From JARRQB01 sp965368585 (GTDB taxonomy: Bacteria; Pseudomonadota; Gammaproteobacteria; Chromatiales; Chromatiaceae), in assembly GCA_965368585.1 (NCBI GenBank), contig CBDUNM010000034.1, forward strand, positions 1-37,068: a stretch of 37,068 nucleotides of DNA, read 5' to 3'. A program made the position numbers and the translations under genes. The notes under the pieces were generated by a model. The model did not search any database. It was not told where the DNA came from and was given only the letters and a program-made list of their open reading frames with translations. Each line of letters opens with the position of its first letter. Positions within the stretch are counted from its first letter, which is position 1. This document shows, in pieces, positions 15,489 through 22,688 of the stretch.

Positions 15489-15849
15489 TGCTTGATGCCT
15501 GTCCCGCTCGTTGCCGACCGCTATTCGGAAGCTGCGAAGTATAGCCGACCCCATTGACGAGAACACGGTTGGATGGCGCGCCGCCGAGGATATCGCCGTC
15601 ACGCACTGACCACGAAGGTCGCCCGGCCGTGGCGCCGACGCGTTCGTCACCCGCCGGGGTCTGCTGATTCACAGGTCTTTTTGTTGATCTCGTGCAAACC
15701 GCGCCGCGCGATACGGGCACAACTTGATTCGAGGGCGATGACCGTTCGGTTCGTGCGCGCCAGCGGTGTAGCGAGGTCGACGGTCGGCCGGTCCGAACCC
15801 GGCACCTACTTCGTTGCGGGGAAAAGCCCGCAACCCGCGGCATTCGTGT
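15489..15849. other. 361-bp region without a recognised gene
   Basis: This lies between the start of the adenylate-forming enzyme gene and the mini inverted-repeat element. Open frames are present on both strands, but none has recognisable motifs. The promoter of the minus-strand gene should be at the 15489 end. Confidence 0.35.
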
Positions 15850-15924
15850 CTAGGAGGCTGTCCGAAAATAGCAGTCGTCACGGGCGTCCGCAGTGGGTGT
15901 TTCTATTCTCGTACAGCCTCCTAG
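15850..15924. mobile_element. 75-bp miniature inverted-repeat element (MITE-like) with CTAG flanks
   Basis: TAGGAGGCTGTCCGAAAATAG at 15851-15871 and its imperfect reverse complement at 15903-15923 match at 19 of 21 bases, separated by 31 bases. Each outer end is CTAG (15850-15853 and 15921-15924), which can be read as a 4-bp target duplication around a 67-bp element with ends GAGGCTGT/ACAGCCTC. The end sequence resembles terminal inverted repeats of IS5/IS1182-type insertion sequences. It is too small to code for a transposase. Alternatively it could act simply as a large hairpin. It sits 50 bp before the archease gene. Confidence 0.55.
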
Positions 15925-15975
15925 GCACCGTTGGGATCGAGATATCGCCGCGGGCGGAACCGCAGCAGGCGCCGC

Positions 15976-16428
15976 ATGCTGCGGCCGGAACTTTATCGGG
16001 AGGATATCCCTATCGCGCATTGGGAACACTTCCACCATGGCGCCGATATTGGTGTTCGAGGCGTGGGCGGGTCCGTCGAAAGCGCCTTTGAGCAAGCGGC
16101 TCTTGCACTGACGGCGGTCATCGCCGAACCGGACGCGATAGAAGCGCGTGCAGCCATCGTTATCGAGTGCAGCGCGCCAAGCCGGGAGTTGCTGCTCGCC
16201 GACTGGTTGAATGCATTGATCTATGAGATGGCAACCCGTCGTATGTTGTTCTGCCGCTTCCAGGTGAACCTCAGGCACGACACGCTGTGTGCCAGGGCGT
16301 GGGGTGAAAGCATCGAACCGGACCGCCATCAGCCCGCGGTGGAAGTAAAGGGAGCCACCTACACGGAACTTGGCGTCAGACGCCTGGACTCCGGCGACTG
16401 GGTCGCCCAATGCGTGGTCGATGTATAA
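15976..16428 (+). CDS. archease, RtcB-activating protein
   Basis: A 150-aa protein of the archease family, which helps the RNA ligase RtcB bind GTP and turn over. WEHFHHGADIGVRGVGG near the N-terminus holds the conserved metal-ligand Asp; AFEQAALALTAV and the C-terminal CVVDV with its final Asp are also typical. The start at 15976 keeps the conserved core close to the N-terminus and has AGG about seven bases upstream; longer starts add an Arg-rich tail with no family support. The stop is 20 bp before the rtcB start, so the two genes form an operon. Confidence 0.9.
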   Translation: MLRPELYREDIPIAHWEHFHHGADIGVRGVGGSVESAFEQAALALTAVIAEPDAIEARAAIVIECSAPSRELLLADWLNALIYEMATRRMLFCRFQVNLRHDTLCARAWGESIEPDRHQPAVEVKGATYTELGVRRLDSGDWVAQCVVDV

Positions 16429-16448
16429 CAGGCAAGGTGGAGCGAGCG

Positions 16449-17879
16449 ATGTTGAAGGAAACGACCGTCCAGCGAGCGGAATACCAGTGGGAGATCCCGC
16501 GCCGGGGCGCGATGCGCGTGCCGGTGGTGATCTATGCCAGCGAGGCGCTGATCGGCGCGCTGGACGACAAGGTCTGTGAGCAGGCTGCCAACGTTGCGAC
16601 CCTGCCGGGTATCGTCAAGGCATCCTATGCAATGCCGGATGCGCACTGGGGTTACGGTTTCCCGATCGGCGGCGTGGCGGCTTTTGATGCGGATGAGGGT
16701 GGCGTGGTCTCCGCCGGGGGGGTCGGGTTCGATATCTCTTGCGGAGTGCGCACGCTGCACACCGGCGTCTCACGGGGTACAGTCGATGCGGTGCGTGAAC
16801 GTCTGACCGACGCGCTGTTTCGATCTGTTCCGGCCGGCCTGGGCAGTAGCGGGGGCATTCTCCTCGATAATCGGGAAATGGACGCCATGCTCGGCGGGGG
16901 AGCCCAGTGGGCCGTCGATCGGGGCTACGGTAAAGTTGACGATCTGCTGCGCATCGAGGAGCGTGGCTGCATGCGCGGTGCGGATGCAAAGGCCGTCTCG
17001 GCGCGTGCCAAGGACCGGCAGCGCACGGAGATGGGGACGCTGGGCTCGGGCAACCACTATCTCGAGCTTCAGGAGGTGGTCGAGGTACATGAGCGCAGGA
17101 TCGCCGCGGTATTTGGCGTCGATATCGGTGACGTCCTGCTCAGCATTCATTGCGGGTCGCGGGGGCTGGGCCACCAGATCGGCACCGAGGCGCTCAAGGT
17201 CATGGTAACAAGCGCCGGCAAGCACGGCCTGAACCTGCCAGATCGCGAACTCGCCTGTGCGCCAATCAATTCGTCGGTCGGTCAACGTTACCTCGGCGCG
17301 ATGCGCGCCGGGATCAATTGCGCCCTGGCGAATCGACAAATCATCACCCACCTTGCCCGTAAGGCCTTTGCCGATGTCTTGCCGGGGGCGGATCTGGAGT
17401 TGCTCTATGACGTCTCACACAACACCTGCAAGGCGGAGCAGCATGAGGTGGATGGCGAATCGCGCCGCTTGTACGTACATCGGAAAGGGGCGACCCGGGC
17501 ATTCGGGCCGGGCCATCCGGATTTGCCGCACGCCTTCATGGACGTTGGGCAACCGGTGTTGATCGGCGGCTCCATGGGCACGTCGTCGTACATTCTGTGC
17601 GGTACCCGGGAAGCGGCGGCGAGATCCTTCAGCTCCGCTTGCCACGGTGCGGGTCGGGCCATGAGCCGACGTGCCGCACATCGGAAATGGCGGGGCCGGG
17701 AACTGGTGCGCGATCTGGCGACTCAGGGTGTGCTGATCCGCAGCCCCTCGTTGCGCGGGGTGGCGGAGGAGGCGCCGGGTGCGTACAAGGACGTCTCGGC
17801 CGTGGTCGATGCCAGCGAGCGGGCGGGGCTGGCGCGCAAGGTCGCCCGCCTGCAGCCCCTTGTCTGTATCAAGGGCTGA
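16449..17879 (+). CDS. rtcB: RNA-splicing ligase RtcB
   Basis: A 476-aa GTP-dependent RNA ligase that joins 2',3'-cyclic phosphate (or 3'-phosphate) ends to 5'-OH ends, used in RNA repair. The motifs for the two Mn sites and guanylylation are present: GVGFDISCGVR, LGSGNHYLEL, SIHCGSRGLGHQIG, YDVSHNTCK, and SACHGAGRAMSR, which contains the GMP-accepting His. The ATG at 16449 has GGAG six bases upstream and gives a normal family length. With archease immediately upstream, this is a complete RNA-repair pair. No RtcA or RtcR is seen. It converges on the rubrerythrin gene with only 19 bp between stops. Confidence 0.97.
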   Translation: MLKETTVQRAEYQWEIPRRGAMRVPVVIYASEALIGALDDKVCEQAANVATLPGIVKASYAMPDAHWGYGFPIGGVAAFDADEGGVVSAGGVGFDISCGVRTLHTGVSRGTVDAVRERLTDALFRSVPAGLGSSGGILLDNREMDAMLGGGAQWAVDRGYGKVDDLLRIEERGCMRGADAKAVSARAKDRQRTEMGTLGSGNHYLELQEVVEVHERRIAAVFGVDIGDVLLSIHCGSRGLGHQIGTEALKVMVTSAGKHGLNLPDRELACAPINSSVGQRYLGAMRAGINCALANRQIITHLARKAFADVLPGADLELLYDVSHNTCKAEQHEVDGESRRLYVHRKGATRAFGPGHPDLPHAFMDVGQPVLIGGSMGTSSYILCGTREAAARSFSSACHGAGRAMSRRAAHRKWRGRELVRDLATQGVLIRSPSLRGVAEEAPGAYKDVSAVVDASERAGLARKVARLQPLVCIKG

Positions 17880-17898
17880 CTTTTACCCGGGGCGGTGA

Positions 17899-18600
17899 TC
17901 AGCGCGAAGCAATCAGTCGGTAGCTGGAAGGCGGCTTGTTGCAGACCGGGCAGGGGTCCTTGGGCTTCTCGGTGACGGTCGATCCGCACACCTGGCAAAC
18001 GTAGTAGCGCTGGGTGCGCTCATCGATCTTTTTGACCACGGTCTCGAACTGGCTCGGCGACCAACGGCGAATTTTTGAAATGATCTCCAGGTGCTGCTTG
18101 TGCGATGCCCAGGCGTACTCGACCGCCGAGATGGCCTCCGCATGGCCTTCGGGACCGATCCGTTCAGCCAGATCCGGATAGGTGTTCTCGATGGAACTGA
18201 GTTCACGCTCGGCGGCGTGGATCAGGTTTTCCTTGGCGGTCCCGACGGGGATCTCGCGGGTTTCGACCTCCATCGGTGGCTCGCCGAGCGCCGCCAGCAC
18301 GCGGTTGTAGTTCTGCGCGTGAATCGCCTCGGAAGTCGCGAGCGCCGCATACAAATACGCCAAACCCGCATAGCCATCGGCTTTGGCCAGCCGGCCGAAC
18401 TGCGTGTAGCGTCGCTGTGCGTTGGTTTCGGCGACAACACCCAGCTTGAGCGCTGCCACGGTTTGAATGTGCGCGCCGGACGCGGCGTCCGATCGACGCG
18501 GTTGCAGCCCGATCGGCCCGAGTAGCGTGGCGACGCTCATTGCAATGACAAACCGCCGCCGACTGCGGCATACGCCATTCATCTTATGTTGCGCGACCAT
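17899..18600 (-). CDS. exported rubrerythrin with Tat-type signal
   Basis: A 233-aa rubrerythrin. The N-terminus carries SRRRFVIAMSVATLLG, matching the twin-arginine S-R-R-x-F pattern followed by a hydrophobic stretch, so export of a folded metalloprotein is likely. The middle (about residues 50-185) is a four-helix diiron domain with repeated Glu/His segments (VAETNAQRRY, SEAIHAQNY, AVEYAWASHKQHL). The end is a rubredoxin-like site, YYVCQVCG and CPVCNKPP. Rubrerythrins reduce hydrogen peroxide. The ATG at 18600 has GGAGGTG about seven bases upstream and a perfect TATAAT at 18626-18621. It lies directly downstream of a decayed lipoprotein gene. Confidence 0.92.
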   Translation of the reverse strand: MVAQHKMNGVCRSRRRFVIAMSVATLLGPIGLQPRRSDAASGAHIQTVAALKLGVVAETNAQRRYTQFGRLAKADGYAGLAYLYAALATSEAIHAQNYNRVLAALGEPPMEVETREIPVGTAKENLIHAAERELSSIENTYPDLAERIGPEGHAEAISAVEYAWASHKQHLEIISKIRRWSPSQFETVVKKIDERTQRYYVCQVCGSTVTEKPKDPCPVCNKPPSSYRLIASR

Positions 18601-18620
18601 AACATTTCACCTCCACGCAT

Positions 18621-18626
18621 ATTATA
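18621..18626 (-). promoter_or_regulatory. -10 box (TATAAT) upstream of the rubrerythrin gene
   Basis: A perfect TATAAT reads on the minus strand, ending about 20 bases before the ATG, with the ribosome binding site GGAGGTG in between. The -35 region is poor, so an activator may be needed. The transcript leader would be very short. Confidence 0.4.
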
Positions 18627-18739
18627 CGCTCGTTTACCGTGGATTGACCCGGGGGTTGGTCTGCCTTCTTGGCCCGGACATAGTCCTGGTCCCAGTTTCC
18701 CGAACTGGAGCACCAGGCATCGCGCACGATTATGCCGGA

Positions 18740-19305
18740 GCGCTTCCACACTCCACCCCGAGCGCTGCGCTTGCACTCGTAGCTCAGCGAGTTCGTCTTC
18801 ACGTGATAGCAGCGCGCCGTATCCGGTCAGGATATCGTTCATCGCCTGGGTCACGGACGCGTGGTCCGCGGTTTCCAGCGTGCGCGATATCGCGCCGCTG
18901 GTGCCGAAGGCGACGTCGAGCGTGACCACGCCCGGCGGCGAACGGCAGGAGCGGTCCCTGAGTCTGAATCGATTTCCCCTGGATCAGTGCGCCGAGGTGG
19001 ACGATACCGGCCTGAGGGTTGAATTGGACGAAGGTGTCCGGGTTCTGCTGCAGCGAAACGGTGCTGGTGGTGTAGGCAAAGGCGGTCTCAACACCCTGGT
19101 CTCGTTACGTCGGGTAGAGCGGTGCTTCGCGGGGCGCCGCCGATGTTACCTAGTGATGGGTCTCCTTCTTGGTCCCCACGTTCGGGCTGGGCGTAAGACC
19201 TTCCGCCGCCGCAATCAGTTCGTCCACCTCCGGCCCGCGACTGCACGCCGCCAGAAACAAGAGGACCATTGCCCGGGAAAACCGTTGAATCGGACCCTGC
19301 GTCAT
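18740..19305 (-). pseudogene. decayed lipoprotein resembling thiol-activated cytolysin N-terminus
   Basis: ATG at 19305 opens a lipoprotein signal peptide with lipobox LAACS (residues 18-22), followed by GPEVDELIAAAEGL. A TAG (19150-19152) and a second in-frame stop interrupt the frame. The same frame resumes with YTTSTVSLQQNPDTFVQFN and GIVHLGALIQGKS; after a frameshift near 18930-18945 it continues as VTLDVAFGTSG and ADHASVTQAMNDILTGYG. The order (dipeptide-rich linker, xxPGALIQGKS-like motif, a strand, then a conserved Asn-Asp-Ile-Leu helix) matches my recollection of the N-terminal part of the cholesterol-dependent cytolysin family in Gram-negative bacteria. The pore-forming remainder is absent. 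The family assignment is tentative; the decay is clear. Confidence 0.5.
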
Positions 19306-19443
19306 GCGGTATCTCAGCCAGTTTTGACGATGCCATCTTGGGCACGCTGCCGGCGAGAGTCAAAAATCCCGCAGTGCTGCAATCGGGGAGCATCGAAACT
19401 CCGCACGGCCTGAGCCCGAACGGGACGAAGTGTCGCGTGTGCC

Positions 19444-19469
19444 GTTTGCGCCTAGTGTTTGCGCCTAGT
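19444..19469. repeat. 13-bp tandem duplication
   Basis: GTTTGCGCCTAGT occurs twice in direct succession (19444-19456 and 19457-19469) in the non-coding gap between the lipoprotein remnant and the GGDEF-EAL gene. It looks like a simple slippage or repair duplication. Confidence 0.8.
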
Positions 19470-19537
19470 GAACGCAGAAGTGACGAAAACAACGCGGTCA
19501 ACTTGCAGAGGTCGGTCCGCCTTGTGCAATGCGCAGC

Positions 19538-22333
19538 TTACACCGAATTGATCTGCAGCGACGCTTCGGTCCCTGCACCATAGCAGACGTCTTGCAGCGG
19601 TATCGGTCTGCCCAGATGGAAGCCTTGTGCGTAGTCCACGCCGAGCTTTTTCAAAGCCTCCAGGGATTCTTCCGATTCGACGAACTCGGCGATGGTCTTC
19701 AGACCCATGACGTGGCCGAGTTGGTTGATGATGTCCACCATGGTATGGTCGACCTGGTTTTTGGTCAGATGACGTACGAACGAACCGTCGATCTTCAGGT
19801 AGTCGACTGGCAGGGTCTTGAGATAACTGAACGATGCAAACCCGCTGCCGAAGTCGTCGAGCGCGAAACGACAGCCGATTTCCTTGAGCTCGTTGACGAA
19901 CCGGTTGGCGTGCGTGAAGTTGGCAATGGCCACGGTCTCGGTAATCTCGAAACAGAGCAGACTGGGCGGTAATTTGTAGGCTTCGAGCATTTCTTTTACA
20001 TAGGCCAGCAACGAGTTGTCGCTGAGTACGGCACCGGAGATGTTGATACCGAATGTCGACTTGGACAGTTCGTGGTTGCTGCCGATGGCCAGGGCCAGCA
20101 AGTCGACTGCGTGTTCGACCACCCAGCGGTCCAGGGTGCCCATCAAATCATAACGTTCGGCGGCCGGCAGGAAAGATCCCGGCGAGATCAGATCACCGTT
20201 CGCTCCCTTCATACGCAGCAGGATTTCGTGGTGCTCGCCTTCCTCGGGACGGTCGCCAATCGGCACGATAGGTTGAGCGAACAGCACAAACTGTCCATCG
20301 TCCAGGGCGCGATGAATATGCGGTACCCACTGCATTTCGTTGTGCCAGCGGGATGATTCGTTGTCGCCCGGCTGGTAGGTATGAATGCGATTTCGCCCTT
20401 TGCTCTTGGCGATGTAGCAGGCCTGGTCCACCGAGCTCAGAATCGTCGCAACCGAGTTGCCCGGGTCGGCCTTGAACGGGGAGACGCCGATACTGACCCC
20501 GACCGAGAACGATTTATCCTCCCAGGAAAAGCGGAAGGACTCGACGGACTGGCGGATTTTTTCGGTGATCTCCAGGGCCTTGGTCAACGGACAGGCCTCC
20601 AGTAACAGGCCGAATTCGTCACCGCCCAGACGCGCCAGTGTATCGCCCTGGCGAACATGCTTTTTCAGCTGTACGGCGATCTGGCGCAATAATTCATCCC
20701 CGGCCGAGTGGCCGCAGGTATCGTTAACGATCTTGAACTGGTCAAGGTCCATGTAGCAAATCGCGTGCTCGACAGGCTCGTCTTCCGCCTTGACCTTGAG
20801 TGCCTTGTTCAACCGCAGCTCGAAACCGGTCCGGTTGATCAGTTGGGTAAGCGGATCGTGTACGGCCTGGTGCGATAGTCGCCGCATCAGTTTGTATCTA
20901 TCGGTGACGTCGTGAACGACGATCACGCTGCCGATGACTCGGTCCTTTTTGTCGCGGAGCGGTGCGAGGTTGTGCTCGACGATATGCTTTTCGCCGTTGC
21001 GGGACAACAGTTCGGCCTGACCGAGATCGGTGGCCTTGCCCTGTTTCCGCAGCCCTGCCTGCAGCAGGCTCGCAATCGACGATTTGCCGAACTCGTTCAG
21101 GATGTCCAGCACGGCCGTCGCAGCCTGCTTGTAAGCATCACCCTGAGTCCAGCCGGTCAAACGCTCGGCGGCCGAGTTCATGTAAACGATCTCGCCCATG
21201 ATGTTGGTGGCAATCACCGAGTCGGCAATAGATTGCAGCGTCACCTGAAGCCGTTCTTTCTCGCGCTCCAAGGCGCGTTCGGTAGCCTTCTGCTGGGAGA
21301 TGTCCGAAAACGAACCGGCCATGCGCGTAGCCGTGCCGCGGGCGTCACGCACGGCTTTTCCCCGGCCGAGCATCCACAGCCAGTCGTCGCTCTTCGTCTT
21401 GAATCTGAACTCACAGTGGAATGGTTTGCCATGAGTGATATGCTCTTCGAACGCCGCGCTGACCGACGACCTGTCGTCGGGGTGAATCAAACGCTCCCAA
21501 GCCGTGAACATCCTTGGTAAATCCCGCTCCCGGTAGCCCAGTATCTTGCCGAACCGAGGCGATAGATACAGCTTGTTGGTGGGAATATCCCAGTCCCAGA
21601 TTCCCTCGTTGCTACCGTTTGCCGCAAGTTCGAAACGTTCCTCGCTGGTGCGCAGTTTACGGGTGAAGTCATCCAGATCCAGGGCCATCTTTTTCAGGTT
21701 GTTCGCGAGATTCGCGATGGGCCCTTTGCCTTCGGCGGATATTCGGACGTCGTAGTCGCCGTTGGCAATTTGTGCCGTTGCCCGTTTGAGCGTCGCCATT
21801 TTGCGGGACAATCGGTCACGCGCGTCGATCGACACCAGCATTGCAAGCAGCAATACGCCGACCGCTACGATGACGCTGACGCTGACCAATTCATTTTTCA
21901 AATACGGTTGCCAGGCATTGTCGAATGAGACGAACACGTACCCGTTAACGGCGTTGGCGCCCTTTACGGGCCAGCGTTGCCAGCTGCCGTGTGTCATTTT
22001 CGTGACCGCGTCGGTCTCCGACATTTCCTCGCCGCGCCAGGCGCTTGCAACCACCCGGTTGCTGCTGTCAGCCACGATGACCCCCTGAATATAGGGATGA
22101 CTGGATACGTTTCTTACCAATGGGGCGATTTCCCGGTAGTTCTTGGACGTGAGCGCGGTTTGTGCGGTAAAGGTAAGAAACAGCTCGGCGCTTTTCTCTT
22201 CGGATTCCAGAGAACGGTCAAAATCGACAATCAAGGGCGGCACCTTCAGACTGATAAAGGCAACCAGGAAGCAGCAAGTCCCAAGGAGGAGAATAAAACT
22301 GGGTGTCAGGAAAGTTCGCAGTTTGTGAAGCAC
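19538..22333 (-). CDS. membrane PAS-GGDEF-EAL cyclic-di-GMP enzyme
   Basis: A 931-aa sensor for c-di-GMP turnover. Membrane helices at about 12-30 and 150-168 enclose a periplasmic sensing region. A HAMP-like segment (170-225) and two PAS domains (about 230-350 and 362-480) follow. The GGDEF domain keeps GGDEF at 570-574 and a likely product-inhibition site RQGD at 561-564, five residues upstream. The EAL domain has EILLRM in place of EALLR, retaining the Glu, plus FEITETVAIAN, LDDFGSGFASF and IAEFVESEE. Both synthesis and hydrolysis sites look intact, so the net direction is unknown. The GTG start has no good ribosome binding site. It lies 355 bp downstream of the kinase-TIR gene on the same strand. 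Confidence 0.94.
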   Translation of the reverse strand: MLHKLRTFLTPSFILLLGTCCFLVAFISLKVPPLIVDFDRSLESEEKSAELFLTFTAQTALTSKNYREIAPLVRNVSSHPYIQGVIVADSSNRVVASAWRGEEMSETDAVTKMTHGSWQRWPVKGANAVNGYVFVSFDNAWQPYLKNELVSVSVIVAVGVLLLAMLVSIDARDRLSRKMATLKRATAQIANGDYDVRISAEGKGPIANLANNLKKMALDLDDFTRKLRTSEERFELAANGSNEGIWDWDIPTNKLYLSPRFGKILGYRERDLPRMFTAWERLIHPDDRSSVSAAFEEHITHGKPFHCEFRFKTKSDDWLWMLGRGKAVRDARGTATRMAGSFSDISQQKATERALEREKERLQVTLQSIADSVIATNIMGEIVYMNSAAERLTGWTQGDAYKQAATAVLDILNEFGKSSIASLLQAGLRKQGKATDLGQAELLSRNGEKHIVEHNLAPLRDKKDRVIGSVIVVHDVTDRYKLMRRLSHQAVHDPLTQLINRTGFELRLNKALKVKAEDEPVEHAICYMDLDQFKIVNDTCGHSAGDELLRQIAVQLKKHVRQGDTLARLGGDEFGLLLEACPLTKALEITEKIRQSVESFRFSWEDKSFSVGVSIGVSPFKADPGNSVATILSSVDQACYIAKSKGRNRIHTYQPGDNESSRWHNEMQWVPHIHRALDDGQFVLFAQPIVPIGDRPEEGEHHEILLRMKGANGDLISPGSFLPAAERYDLMGTLDRWVVEHAVDLLALAIGSNHELSKSTFGINISGAVLSDNSLLAYVKEMLEAYKLPPSLLCFEITETVAIANFTHANRFVNELKEIGCRFALDDFGSGFASFSYLKTLPVDYLKIDGSFVRHLTKNQVDHTMVDIINQLGHVMGLKTIAEFVESEESLEALKKLGVDYAQGFHLGRPIPLQDVCYGAGTEASLQINSV

Positions 22334-22688
22334 ACCGTGCCACCGTGTTGGTCGTTACACTCAAGCCCTTAGGATTTCTTTTATAGAATCACGAACATGT
22401 GGCGCCCGCTCAGCCTTTGCCATGGTGCTAAACGTGGGCTCCAATCTTCCGCTCCACCAAACCTGTCGGCGCTTTTACAGGACGCCAGGATCGAGTTTCC
22501 TACCAGTCCTGGCGGTATATTCGCGCTTACTGCAGTTGTTTCGGCGTGCATGGGCCCGACTTGAGACAGAAGATTTTCGTCGACCGAGGCGCAACGCGGT
22601 TGGCGAGTCTACCCGGGGCGGGTGGGTTATGCGCGATTCGACCGTGAATCGAGTCCAGTCAGGGTGCGCGACCCGATTGCTGCCTTGG
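22334..22688. other. 355-bp gap between the kinase-TIR gene and the GGDEF-EAL gene
   Basis: No gene is recognised. A TATAAA on the minus strand near 22382-22387 could be part of the GGDEF-EAL promoter. CCTGT/ACAGG flanking CGGCGCTTTT (around 22468-22487) is a small inverted repeat. The length suggests separate transcription of the two genes. Confidence 0.35.

Noticed and set aside
18640..18745. IIVRDAW in the leftover sequence upstream of the rubrerythrin gene resembles IIRDAW of the 107-aa protein at 13700-14023
   Set aside because: The match is about seven residues with no further similarity around it; chance is more likely than a paralogue remnant.
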